In this document: in pieces, positions 1 to 9,867 of the stretch
Layout: each line of letters opens with the position of its first letter
Numbering within the stretch: the first letter of the stretch is position 1
Origin: Gentiana macrophylla
Lineage: Eukaryota; Streptophyta; Magnoliopsida; Gentianales; Gentianaceae
Assembly: GCA_026214975.1 (NCBI GenBank)
Contig: CM047808.1
Span: forward strand, 54,710,583-54,774,582
DNA: 64,000 bases
Direction of reading: 5' to 3'
Notes under the pieces: model-generated
What the model was told of the DNA's origin: nothing
Seen by the model: only the letters and a program-made list of their open reading frames with translations
Database searches by the model: none
Translations under genes and position numbers: made by a program

Positions 1-2148
1 AAGACACAACATCCTTAATGAATTTTGTATACTTAGGCATCTCGACCAAGACATCTGATAATGGAAGATTCACCTGAGTATTTTTCAAAGGTTCAAAGAC
101 CTTTCGCATTACTTTTGTCCTCACTCAAAGGAATGTTGCTCTTTCTTGGTGGAAATGGAAGCTTCTTAAGGTCACTCTCAAAAAAAAGACTTTCTTTGAG
201 GATTCACTTACGCCTTTGTCCTCCGGATTTTTCCATCGAATGCTTTTCAACTTTTTTATTAGTCAGTGGATCACCCTCCGACTTTCGCTTGTTTCTTCAT
301 CCATCAGGGGATCAGCCACCTGAGGACTTCCAACTTCTTCACCTCTCAGGGGATCAGCCACCTGAGTTTTCCCTTGCAATTGAGGGGAGTGTAGGTGCTC
401 AGCTTCCCCTCCTGCCTTATTAATGGCAGGAGGGGCTAGTGGTTTCCCTGATAGGAAGGACCACTAACTTGAGTACCACTTCTTAGATTCATCGCACTGG
501 CCTCCTCTTTACCGTATTGAATTGATGGCACGAGGTCAGTACATGGGCCTTTGTTCAAGTCAGCTTGAGCAACTTGACCATCCTTCGGATTCTTCTCGGT
601 GAAATCCGGGCAACGCCACAGGGGTCTAAAGCTAAGCTGCTCACCAGGTTGCCCAATTTGTCTCTCAAGATTCTTCATTGATCTACTTTGCTCTTCCAAC
701 TTAGCTTCAAGATTGGTAGGTTGGGAGGGGCCTTGAGAGTTCTGGAAGTTTGAAGAATAGGGCTGGCTGGGCCGACTTTGGAATTGAGAATTTGAATTGG
801 AAGGCCAATTCTGATTGAATTTTTTCGTAGGATTGGAAAAATTCGAGTTTTGGTTCGATTAAACCAGTGTTTCTATTGAAATTCGATTCAATTAAAATTC
901 GAATTAGGATTAAAACTTGAAGATGGATTAAACCCTTGGTTTTGAAAATTGTTCTGGCCAGTAAACTGATTGAACCTTTGATTGTTCTGACCATAGAATG
1001 CATTCACTTCAGCATTCTGTCCGTTCATAGGACAGAACCTAGAAGTGTGCCCCACCTCGTCACAATTCTGACATGTGACTTGATTGTACTGTCCATAATC
1101 ATGGACATCATTCACTTGATAAGGTGCAGGGGGATTAAATTGACACTGGCCATTCATATGGCCACCCGACAAAGAGTTTTGCAATACGTGAGACTGAGGG
1201 TTACGAGGAAAAGAAAAGTTTGATTTACGGGATTGGAAACTTGAGGTGTGGCCATCTCAGCCTCGCAAAGATGGCAATCAAAATTTTCAAATTGACTTCC
1301 TCAACCTTGGGAGGAGGAGGTGCTTGGATTGCTTGATAAGAGGGGGCATAGTTATACTTTGCAATGTCCTCAAACAATGCCCATCCCTCTTCAGGCGTTT
1401 TCTTCAGAAATGCCCCACCCGATGAACTATTGACCATGCCTTTGGTAAGCTCGGTCAATCCACTGAAGAATGTGTTGACTTGCCGTTCCATGGGCAAGCC
1501 ATGGTGGGGACACTTTCTAAGCAGAGACTTGAATCTCTTCCAACATTCGAAGAAGGATTCATTCTCTTTCTGATAGAAAGTGAATATTTCATTTAAACAC
1601 TGGGCCGTCTTGGAAGGTGGAAAATATTGACTCAAGAACTCCTTTTCGAGTTCGCGCCTGTGTGTGATAGATTCGAAGGAGAGAGGTGTACCATTCTTTA
1701 GCCTCTCCTTTCAGAGAAAATGGAAAAAGTTTCAGCTTAATCGCATCCTCACTTACTCCTTGGATGCGTGTAGTGCCGCATATCTCTAAGAACGTATGTA
1801 AGTGGGTATGCGGGATTCTCTCGATTGATATCCGTGAAAGATTGATGCATCTTGCATCATCCGGATAAGTCCTGGCTTTAGCTCAAAGATGTGTGCGGTA
1901 ATGGCTGGAATAACAATAGCCGGGTTGACTTTGACTTCGCCAGGCATGGCGTAGTATGCCAACGTACGTCTATTATTAGCGGCCATTATCACAAAATCAG
2001 TGATCTCCCTTGCTAGTTGATCTTCAATATCTTGCTCGGCTTTGTCTGCCAGAACCGCAGAACGGAAAATCCGCCTGTTTGGCCGGACTACGGTTCGCTT
2101 GGGGTCAGGAGTGTATAATAACGGTCCCTTTTGACTCCGAGTTTGCAT
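1..2148 (-). pseudogene. G1 gag and start of pol, decayed
   Basis: Structural Gag polyprotein of an Athila-like Ty3 element. The start at 2148 opens with MQTRSQKGPLLYTP, as in G4. Further along are a retrotransposon Gag capsid domain (about 1330-1640, with CPHHGLPMERQVNTFFSGL), a CCHC zinc knuckle CQNCDEVGHTSRFC near 1030-1075 that would bind RNA, and an AMNLRSGTQVSG segment near 450-500. The window begins in the DVLVEMPKYTKFIKDVV segment that precedes the protease in this lineage. Frames shift near 1640-1790, 1200 and 700, so it cannot make intact Gag. Plus-strand open frames at 61-423 and 936-1223 are shadows. Family is sure, exact exon edges are not. Confidence 0.85.
304..366 (-). repeat. 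Short in-frame tandem repeat near the Gag C-terminus of G1
   Basis: The string TCAGGGGATCAGCCACCTGA occurs at 304 and again at about 345. On the minus strand each copy reads roughly (Q/E)VADPLR. A diverged version of the same repeat, GCCGATCCYCGA, is present three or four times in G4 at 59885-59990, so the linker repeat is a property of the family. Confidence 0.7.
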
Positions 2149-2703
2149 AAAACGGACCAAAAACAAGTGGTTGAAACCAAAAAACTAAGAAATTGAAAGC
2201 CTAAACTAAAAATTAAAAACCTAAGGAAAATAAAGGGGAAAGAAGAAAAGGAAACAAAATTATTGAAGAAAACAGGATCAGGCGGACGTCCAAGAATTTG
2301 GACGGGCGTCCGGATGGAATTGAGATCGGACGGGCGTTTAGTGGACCAAACGCTCGTGTGCACGGCAGAATACTTGGACGGGCGTCCGAAACCTATGGAC
2401 GCTAGTCCAAGCGAGTGAAAGTGGTTCAGGATCGAAGACTTTCCAGCAAACGGGCGTCCAATTTTCAGACGTCCGTTTAGAAACGGGAAAACAAGAACAG
2501 AAAAGAAAATTTTGCAGAAAAGAACATATAAAAGAAGAGAAGAGAACTAATCACAAGAGAACCTTAAACCCTAAGCTAAAACCCGAATTAACTAATTACC
2601 TAAACGTTTATCAACTAAAAACAGGAATTTAAAACGAAATAAAAACAGGACAAACAAAAACAAACAGAAAAACGGAAAAACAAAAACTAGACAACCGTCC
2701 GGT
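2149..2703 (-). other. G1 leader between primer site and gag, rich in GACGGGCGTCC motifs
   Basis: This stretch has no coding frame. It holds five or more copies of GACGGGCGTCC or its degenerate half-palindromes between 2282 and 2480 (for example at 2300, 2328, 2378 and 2450). The G4 leader at 57785-57985 carries the same motif set. It corresponds to the RNA leader between primer site and gag start. Confidence 0.75.
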
Positions 2704-2721
2704 TCCCCGGCAACGGCGCCA
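2704..2721 (-). promoter_or_regulatory. G1 primer binding site, tRNA-Asp type
   Basis: On the minus strand the sequence is TGGCGCCGTTGCCGGGGA, starting 6 bp after the LTR end. It is complementary to the 3' end of plant tRNA-Asp, the usual primer of Athila/Tat elements. Confidence 0.9.
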
Positions 2722-3699
2722 AAAACTTGTCACGGATTTTATTAACAAAACAAACAAGTAATAATTTTATAATCCGATATACCTCAAGTGCAAGGATCGT
2801 AGTAAAGAGGTTGATACCGGGTCGATCTTACGAGGAATCGCGCGATTGCTAACGCTAGCTTTTGTTGAACTAACTAATCTATGTCACGATTTCTAAACTA
2901 AACAAAGGGATAAAACTAAATCGGGTGAAAAGACAGATTTAACTAAAACGTAAAACTGGACGGAAGATATGATCTAAAGCCAGGGAAGATATGTTTTGAA
3001 CCAATTTAAACTAAACTAAATCTAAGATGCAATAGAAAAAACTAACTAAGCTAAGTAATTCAATTTCAAGGATTTTAATCAATAATTTACTGAAACGAAC
3101 AAGCAATTGATCCACCTATCCTATCAACATTCAGTTTCAATTCAGATTATTTCGTGATTACTAATCAAGTTGTGATTCACCTATTCAAAGGTATGAACCC
3201 TAATTTCTTAGGAAAGTTCGTCTATTAATCTCTATCTTTCGATCTAAAGATTAACGCTCTCAAATCAAGGTGTGAAATCTCTCAATTTCCAACCTAGAAA
3301 TCTAACCTAATAACTCTCATTAATTAGATCAAATATCTATTCTTTATCATGGTGATCTAAAGTCTAACTTGATTTTCATCAATCAAACGATCAACAAAGC
3401 AAACATCTTTCGATATAAATTCCGCAATAAACATTATGAAGCATGATAAAAGAAACAACTTGTAATAGATACTCACAAAATAACCACGAAAAGAGACTGA
3501 ATTGTTGAATCGGACGGCTTCACAATGCTTTTTCAATGGAGGCCTAGCCTCTTAGCATCCTCTTGAAGATCGAATTATTGAAGTAAAAATACATAAAAAG
3601 TGTTTAGAACTACTAGAAAACTAAGAACAATGAAATCTCAGCCGCCCCTAGGGTTTAGGGTTTTTAATGTATCGTTCATTGTGAGGAAAAACGCGTTGA

Positions 3700-3707
3700 T
3701 ATTTATA
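3700..3707 (-). promoter_or_regulatory. G1 LTR TATA box
   Basis: The minus strand reads TATAAATA, in the expected central part of the LTR and just downstream of the motif array at 3732-3925. The G4 LTR has TATATATA at the equivalent place (56493). Confidence 0.65.
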
Positions 3708-3731
3708 GAAGATTAAGTCGGTTTCAGCATG

Positions 3732-3925
3732 TCGGCCGATGGACGCCCGTCTGGAAAGGGTGAACGCCCGTCCAGCTTGTGTAATCTTCTTGAGTCGGGC
3801 GAGTCATGACCAGGCGCCCGTCACGCGGCGTCCACTCTGCGTCCCAAACTTCCCGAATCAACTTCCCATTCCCGGGCGCTCGTTCACTTCAAAGAGACGC
3901 CGTCCACTATGGACGCTTGATTCAA
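3732..3925. repeat. Array of imperfect GGACGCCCGTCC palindromes in G1 U3
   Basis: About seven copies, in both orientations: GGACGCCCGTC at 3739, GAACGCCCGTCC at 3761, GGCGCCCGTCAC, GCGTCCACTC, GGGCGCTCG, GCCGTCCAC and GGACGC. They cluster within about 200 bp directly upstream of the TATA box. The matching G4 segment is 56277-56470. Confidence 0.7.
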
Positions 3926-4293
3926 CTTCCCGGGCCTTGATTCAGGATCGAATTTAATCTTGATTTCTTGAACTTTATCTCTTTTTCTCTTTATCATTCC
4001 TTCATTATCTCTTTTATCTTCAATTACCTCGAACTTAATCAACTCTTGAGCATCTTTTGAGCCTCAAACATGTATCTATAACACATAAAAACATCGCAAA
4101 ATGTAATAACGCTCAAATGATCATAAAATCATAATTAAAACACATAAATCAACCTATTTTGCGATTAACTCTTTTAAAATACCATTTGCTCAAAATTTCC
4201 ATTAAACACTTGTTTCTTATATAAATTCATACAAATATGAGGGAAATTATCATAAAATATAGCGTTATAAATCGTATAAATTCACCCTTAACA

Positions 4294-4683
4294 AAGGCGT
4301 TCACCGCTATCAAAATTCAAGGCTTGGTCTCCGAAAGGATAGGATTTTGGGAACTCGTCAGGTCACTAACCGACCCTAAAGCGGCATACACGGGGTCTAC
4401 CTAAAGATCTGAAACAGTAGGTCACACTCATAAAGGATATTTTTTGTAGTACATTGGCTGAAAAAGGAAAGGTGATTGATGATCACAAATGAGATGTTCG
4501 ATTCTCTATTTGATCTTCAATATTAATCGAAACCTCTTTGACCTACCCTAAGGCGGCACTGAGGTGAGAGATGAAGTCCTTGGAACGGTAGGATAGACTA
4601 TAAGTACTTAGTTTATAGTTCCTAAAATTTATTAGCAGTTTATGAACTTGAATTTAATTTCTGTCATTTTACTTTACAGCATC
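4294..4683 (+). other. C1 5' leader
   Basis: Non-coding. Two diverged copies of a block, about 170 bp apart, share the pattern ACC(G/T)ACCCTAA(A/G)GCGGCA followed by a GGTAGGA/CAGTAGG element (4367 and 4541). A pyrimidine-rich stretch ending TTTACAG lies just before the ATG at 4684 and resembles a splice acceptor, but I have no donor to pair it with. Confidence 0.45.
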
Positions 4684-5520
4684 ATGTCGTCTCAGATTTC
4701 TTTATTGTTAAATGATAAGTTGACCGGAAACAATTTTTCAAAGTGGAAAAGTAACCTCAAAGTTGTTCTCGTCTTTGAAAATGTTCAACACACCTTGACT
4801 TCGGATATTCCAGCACTTACCACTCAGTCTTCCAAAGCCGAAAAGAAAAATCGCGTAGTGGATCAAGCGGACAATAAGGCGTGGGGCATCATGTTAGCCT
4901 CAATGTCGGAGATTATAAGGACCAAATGTGAGAACTTGGGCACTGCAAAAGAAATGATGCAGCACCTTGTTTCCATGTTCGGCTCACCTTCTAATCAGGC
5001 CCGACATGAGGCTGTCAGGATGGCTGTTAACGCGAAGATGAGGAAGGGTTAGTCGGTGACGGGTCATGTAATGAACATGATCAATTACTTCGCTGATGCT
5101 GAGACTCACGGTTCCAAGTTTGATTTAGTGACTCGGTGAGCATGATTCTCGAATCACTATCACTGATTTCCTCCAGTTCAAGACCAACTACGTCATGAAC
5201 AAGCTTAAGTTTGACTTGACGTGGTTGATAAATGAGCTGCAGATATTCGAGGGTTTCCAGTCTAACATCCGGGCCCGAGAAGGGGAAAAGAAAGCTGAAG
5301 CCAATTTGGCTGAGGCTAAGTCGTCGAACAAAGGGACAAAGGGAAAGCCGAAAGCGAAGCCTGTGAAAGAACAGAAATCAAAGCCCATGAAAAAGAAAGG
5401 GAAAAAGGCTACACCTTCCAAACCTAAGGGTAAGTGCTTTCACTGTGGTGAAGAAGGGCATTGGCGCAAGCATTGCCCGAAATATCTAAATGAGGCGAAG
5501 GAAGGAAAGGGCCAGACAAA
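4684..5520 (+). pseudogene. C1 gag, decayed
   Basis: Copia Gag capsid protein. The start MSSQISLLLNDKLTG was chosen over an upstream in-frame ATG at 4642 because it follows the leader end and matches the usual copia start pattern. The capsid domain (UBN2/DUF4219 type) runs to about 5180 and contains a TAG at 5050 and a frameshift near 5140-5195. After a lysine-rich linker comes the zinc knuckle CFHCGEEGHWRKHC (about 5436-5477). With the stop and frameshift no full Gag can be made. Confidence 0.85.
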
Positions 5521-5559
5521 CAAGGGAAATGATAAGACATGTAATTTACTTGTCTTGGA

Positions 5560-5985
5560 ATCCTACAGTGTAGCTAAAGATGTATCGACTTGGATACTGG
5601 ATTCTGGTGCTACTAACCACGTTTGTTCTTCTTTGCAGATCCTTAGTTCGTATGAGGAGCTAGAGGACGGGGCACAAGTGATGAGAGTTGGCAACGGGGT
5701 AGTGGTTTCAGCGAAAGCAGTGGGAGTAGTTCGTTTAATGTTAGGAAATAAAGTCCTTAAGTTGGACAATGTCTTTTATATTCCGCACTTTAGAAGAAAT
5801 TTAATTTCTATGTCTGTTTTGCAAGAACAATTGTATTCTTTCTCTTTTGAGTATAATAAGATTTTTATTTCCAGAAATGGACGTGACTTATGTTCTGCAA
5901 TGTTAGAAAACGGACTGTATGTCATTAACCAACCGATACTCCACTGCTTAACACTGAAATGTTTAGAGTAGCACATCAAAGTTCT
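5560..5985 (+). pseudogene. C1 aspartic protease domain
   Basis: Continues in the gag frame from 5195. The active-site motif WILDSGATNHVCSS (about 5590-5630) is the copia protease signature; one such Asp per subunit of a homodimer cleaves Gag-Pol. It is followed by LDNVFYIPHFRRNLISMSVL, a typical protease C-terminal segment. The frame breaks at 5971, before the pre-integrase zinc-binding domain. Confidence 0.85.
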
Positions 5986-7050
5986 GCTAAAATGTAGAAG
6001 GTTTCTTAGAATGATAAAACATACCTTTGGAACCTTAGGCTAGGTCATAATTCCTTGGAAAGAATAAAAAGACTGGCCAAAGATGGTCCCTTAAGTGAGT
6101 TATCTGTTGACTCACTGCCAGTCTGCGAGTCTTGCCTGGAGGGAAAGATGACCAAGAGACCCTTCTCGTCAAAGGGTAATAGGGCTAAAGAACCTTTAGA
6201 ATTGGTACATTCAGATCTGTGTGGTCCGATGAATGTGCAGGCTAGAGGCGGATTTGAGTACTTTGTAACTTTCATCGACGACTACTCGAGATTCGGATAT
6301 GTTTATCTACTGCATAGGAAATCTGAAACTTTTGAAAAGTTTAAGGAATTCCAGCGAAAGCGAAGCGATTGGGCAAGTCTCGAAATGCCTTTGCTCGATC
6401 GCGGAGGTGAGTACATGGATACTGATTTCACTGACTACCTTTTGGAACATTGGATTTGTTCTCAACGTTCTGCGCCCAGAACGCCTCAGCAAAATGGAGT
6501 TGCTGAGCGGAGAAACAAGACTTTAATAGACATGGTCAGATCCATGATGAGCTACGCGTCACTGCCGATGTCTTTTTGGGGACATGCCCTAGAAACAGCG
6601 GTCCGCATTCTAAATGTGGTGCCGTCAAAGTCTGTCGAGAAAACACCTCTTGAGTTATGGAGTGGGAGTAAACCTAGTTTGCGACACTACCGTATTTGAG
6701 GTGTCCTGCACAATTTTTTGGAGGACAAGACTAGCAAATTGCAAGCACGCATAAAAGTATGTCATGCTTGTAGGGTATGCAAAAGGGACACGAGGAGGTT
6801 TCTTCTATGATCCGGAAGATCGAAAGGTAATAGTTTCGACTAATGCCACTTTTCTCGAGGATCGATACATGAAGGACTTCAAGCCTCGGAGTAAAGTTGT
6901 ACTCGAGGAGTTACTTTCTGACGAAGTCAGACCACTGGTGACACCTAGTGTCACAAACAACAACACCACTGATACACCTGTCGACCCTGACAGTCCTAGA
7001 TCACTCAGAGAGAGGGGAAAGGTTTTCATCTCCTCTACTAGGAGACGCCC
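5986..7050 (+). pseudogene. C1 integrase, decayed
   Basis: Copia integrase, which inserts the cDNA into the host genome. The remnant of the pre-integrase HHCC domain ends in CESCLEGKMTKRPF (about 6120-6165). The catalytic core shows all three acidic positions: HSDLCGP (about 6209), LDRGGEYMD (about 6397) and NGVAERRNK (about 6495). The frame breaks near 6700 at the conserved LR.FGC segment and resumes at 6764 with MLVGYAKGTRGGFFYDP. At about 7010-7050 the coding sequence runs straight into LTR sequence; reverse transcriptase is absent. Confidence 0.85.
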
Positions 7051-7054
7051 CATA

Positions 7055-7433
7055 CACTATAAATATAGTGTGGGTGTCAAGCTCTTTAGTACATCACAAT
7101 TGCAAGAGCTCATAGTTCTTGTGTAAAATAGAGAGCATCCTTTAAAAAGTTGGAGAGAGGGGAAAAAGGCCGGTCTAGCAACCGGAGTTTTCCAATAGCA
7201 ATCCATGGTGGGATTCCGGCGGGATGTTCGTGTGGACTAGCGGTAGAGGCCGAACACTTGGGCAGCTTTATGCAGAAATACTCTCCTTAGACGGTCAAAG
7301 CGTCGATCTTTTAGATCAACCAAGGTAAACACCGTCTACTAACTCGTTTGTTTATTGCTTAAACGAATTCGATCCTGGTTAAAAGGAAATAAATTTTTGA
7401 ATTCCGATGCGTTCCCGCGTATATTTCCTAACA
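7055..7433 (+). repeat. C1 3' LTR, R/U5 part
   Basis: Begins near the perfect palindrome CACTATAAATATAGTG (7055-7070), which includes a TATA box, and ends TTTCCTAACA at 7433, a plausible LTR terminus. U3 is mostly missing, which suggests the deletion that removed reverse transcriptase also removed U3. The end is inferred without a second LTR copy for comparison. Confidence 0.5.
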
Positions 7434-7954
7434 GTTTCTTCATCAAAAATCACTCAGCTTTGACTTGCACACGTTCAAATATCTAACTCAGTGCCGAAAT
7501 CATCTCAAAACAAGGCAACCTCTTCAATTTCCTATTCACGTTCCAACAAAAATACTTGTATACACCAAAAACCCCAGGTTCAGCGGGATAAATACATTAA
7601 AAAGGGACAAATTTTAGCGAAAACACTAGTTTGCATTTGAATCATCCCCTCTTTCATGACTTTTGCATAAATAAACTCATCGGAGTTGGCATTGTATGTT
7701 TCCTGGCAGGAAACATCATTTCAGATCTTTTGATTTGTTGTTTGCAACTGTTCATCCACAAAAAGGACTAAGGACACGTGAATCTGTTGAGTTTGCTCTT
7801 GAGAAATCAACACTCCTAGCATTTTCACGTTAAGAAAAGGGCCAAGGTCAAGTTTGTTATTTTGGTTACTACCATTCCGTTATTTTGGTCATAACATTGT
7901 GCACATTCATGATTTCTGGGTACTACATCGAAATAGAGCTCGTTATTTTGTATG
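7434..7954. other. Unassigned non-repetitive stretch between C1 and S1
   Basis: About 520 bp with no convincing coding frame and no match to any other part of the window that I can see. It contains a perfect inverted repeat (7696-7716), a CACGTG G-box at 7775 and two copies of GTTATTTTGGT(T/C)A at about 7857 and 7879. It could be remaining host DNA or an older element remnant. Confidence 0.4.
7696..7716. repeat. Perfect 10-bp inverted repeat with 1-bp centre
   Basis: Arms ATGTTTCCTG and CAGGAAACAT around a single G. It lies in the only stretch not assigned to a retroelement. It could be a binding site or a miniature-element trace; nothing more can be said from the sequence. Confidence 0.7.
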
Positions 7955-8250
7955 TGTTGGAAATAAAATTTGTGTTTTGATGATAATTCATCATATTTAT
8001 TCAAAGTATTATCTTAACCTCATTGATAAAGTGATGAAGCTAGATATTATAGGGAAAAAGCTAAAAGATGTCTAGAACTGAATGTATAGGTTTTACTAGA
8101 GTCTAATATTTGTATAGGTTACATAAGACAAACACTGTAATATTTAGTGTGTCGTGAAACTGAAAACTGGAAGTCACTTAGAAAACTGGAAATTATCAAA
8201 ATGAACAAACTGACTCAGACTACACCATTATAGAACTGAAGAAGGTAAGT

Positions 8251-8385
8251 TCGCTGAGGGACACAAACTCGGTTGGCTTATCTAGAAGATAGAAAAACTG
8301 AGGGTTCAAACTGAGTTGATAAAGAACTGAGGGTCACAGACTCAGTTATTGAAGATTGAAGGACTGAGGGCTCAAACTCAATTAT
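8251..8385. repeat. S1 U3 array of CTGAGGG...ACTCAG inverted-repeat units
   Basis: Four diverged units, each with an AACTGAG arm, a 7-9 bp core starting GG, and a CTCAGTT-like arm, at about 8252, 8297, 8325 and 8362. The third unit has perfect arms AACTGAG/CTCAGTT. The same array with three units is present in both LTRs of S2. Confidence 0.7.
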
Positions 8386-8826
8386 GAAGATCACAAGTCG
8401 AGACTATAAAGTTAGACTTCAGGCAAGTTTGTGGTGACCTGAACTAACTTTATGGATCTTGTATGAAGACCTAAGAATCATAAGGACAATGAACTCTTAG
8501 AAGATATTTGTTTATGGTGTACTCTGATTAAGTCAATTATAATCAGTTGAAAACTGGAGTACTGATATTTGAAGAAGAGTAAAATCTCAGTTAACGCTCC
8601 AAATTAGTCAACAAACTGACAACTGATAAATACGGGATAAAAATAATCTGGAAACACAGTTTTATAAGTCAGTCATCCAACAACTGATAGTACAGCCGAA
8701 CGTTATAAAGGAAGCAATTTTATTGGATGAAACACTGACACATCAGAACGGTCACAAAATATAGCCGTTACAAGACAGACATTGATGCAATTCGAAATCA
8801 AACAAGATGAACGTTGGACCACACAC

Positions 8827-8834
8827 TATAAATA
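8827..8834 (+). promoter_or_regulatory. S1 LTR TATA box
   Basis: TATAAATA in the context CACTATAAATAGAGGAC. The S2 (18474) and S4 (61764) LTRs have the same box followed by AGA at the equivalent place, so it is the likely core promoter of genomic RNA. Confidence 0.75.
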
Positions 8835-9723
8835 GAGGACTTCGCACCAAGGAAAAACAACAGAGAATCATTAAGATGAACAAGCATTTTGTGCATTAGT
8901 CTTCTTATTCGAATTGCTATCATCTCTACACTATAACAAGATCATATCAAGAATTTCTTCAAGTGTTCTAGCTACACAGAACTTATCCAGATTCAGACAC
9001 TTTGAAGAACCACAAACAAGAATCAATTCATTGATTCTCAGCCCAACTTTGATTCTTAATAAAAGGTTTAGACTGTGAAGAAAACCGGGAAGGTTTTGCC
9101 AAGGACAGTTGTCATAGCAGTAGGGTAGATTGTGTTTGTGGTGGCAGCTGGTGAAGAGGCATACATAACCCTTCAATGACCAGTGTTCAAGCAATTGAAG
9201 AGCAGCAATTCTACCGGTTCTGCAACTGTTTAGATAGTGATGCTAGGATTAGCCATGGACTATTGTTTAGGACTTTTTGTAACAGCTCACCTGAAGAAGT
9301 TCTAGTGGAATTTTCCTCCTACACCACAAGGGAAGAGAGGATTGACAGGATTACACCACCTGGAACCTCTATAATATTTGCCTCATTTACTTTACGCATT
9401 TATTTATTTACTTAACATTTATCTACAGCATTCTGAGAATTCATTGTTATACACCTCACAGTTCACAAACTGACATTCACTAGAATTCAGTTTAGCACAC
9501 TCAGCTTTTGCACAGAATAACATGATCAAGAAAAAGGCTAGAAATATATCCGCTGCCGGTTGACTCAGTTTTGCTTAAGTCAGTTTGACATAAACTCAGC
9601 TCAGTCAGCTTAACTCCACACAAGTTATAACTGAACTTTTATTTGTTTAAAATCCAGTCTTTAGGGACATGTTTATTCACCCCCCCATGTAAACTTGTGT
9701 TAGCCTTTCCGAGGGACCAACAA

Positions 9724-9736
9724 TTGGTATCGGAGT
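9724..9736 (+). promoter_or_regulatory. S1 primer binding site, initiator tRNA-Met type
   Basis: TTGGTATCGGAGT, one base after the LTR end. It is the copia TGGTATCAGAGC motif with an A to G change, complementary to the 3' end of initiator tRNA-Met. Confidence 0.85.
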
Positions 9737-9867
9737 AGTGTTTCTTTGACAAGCCATTGTTAAAAACTCATTTGCTCTAAATCACCTTTAGTTGTTCTTT
9801 TTAGAAAGCTCAGTTTTTAGTTCTCACACAATCAGTTTTCACTCTATCACAAAGGATAATAATCAGT

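Larger units (their letters stand above)
1..4293 (-). mobile_element. G1: Athila-like Ty3 retrotransposon, minus strand, 3' part outside window
   Basis: Read on the minus strand the order is 5' LTR (2728-4293), tRNA-Asp primer site (2704-2721), untranslated leader, gag, and the start of the protease region, cut by the window edge at position 1. The LTR begins TGTTAAGGG and ends CGTGACA. G4 at 55914 is a plus-strand relative: LTR ends, primer site, leader motifs and gag all match it, and the two LTRs are nearly equal in length (1566 and 1572 bp). The 5' end abuts the leader of C1, so G1 probably inserted into C1. The other flank lies outside the window, so no target duplication can be checked. 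Confidence 0.9.
2728..4293 (-). repeat. G1 5' LTR
   Basis: A 1566-bp LTR with TGTTAAGGG at its start (4293 reading left) and CGTGACA at its end (2728). The boundaries were set by comparison with the G4 LTR (55914-57485), which has the same termini. A minus-strand TATA box lies at 3700-3707 and the GGACGCCCGTCC array upstream of it at about 3732-3925. The R/U5 part (2740-3690) is AT-rich and has no open frame of note. Confidence 0.9.
4294..7433 (+). mobile_element. C1: Ty1/copia remnant lacking reverse transcriptase
   Basis: Plus-strand gag, protease and integrase (4684 to about 7050) followed directly by the end of an LTR (7055-7433). No reverse transcriptase or RNase H lies between, so an internal deletion removed them. 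The 5' LTR and primer site are not seen. Instead G1 begins at 4293, which probably removed or separated them. C1 gag (MSSQISLLLNDKLTG) differs from the Sirevirus gags in this window, so it is a separate copia lineage. Confidence 0.8.
7955..9722 (+). repeat. S1 5' LTR
   Basis: 1768 bp, starting TGTTGGAAATAAAATT and ending GGGACCAACA immediately before the primer site. The LTRs of S2 and S4 are recognisably related along much of their length (shared GTTTTGATGAT, AAAAGATGTCTAGA, TTATTCACCCCC and CCTTTCCRAGGGACCAACA blocks). A TATAAATA box is at 8827-8834 and an inverted-repeat array in U3 at 8251-8385. Confidence 0.9.

Noticed and set aside
2704..2721. A tRNA-Asp gene fragment
   Set aside because: The match is only 18 bp, lies 6 bp from an LTR end and recurs at 57492 in the same context, so it is a primer binding site.
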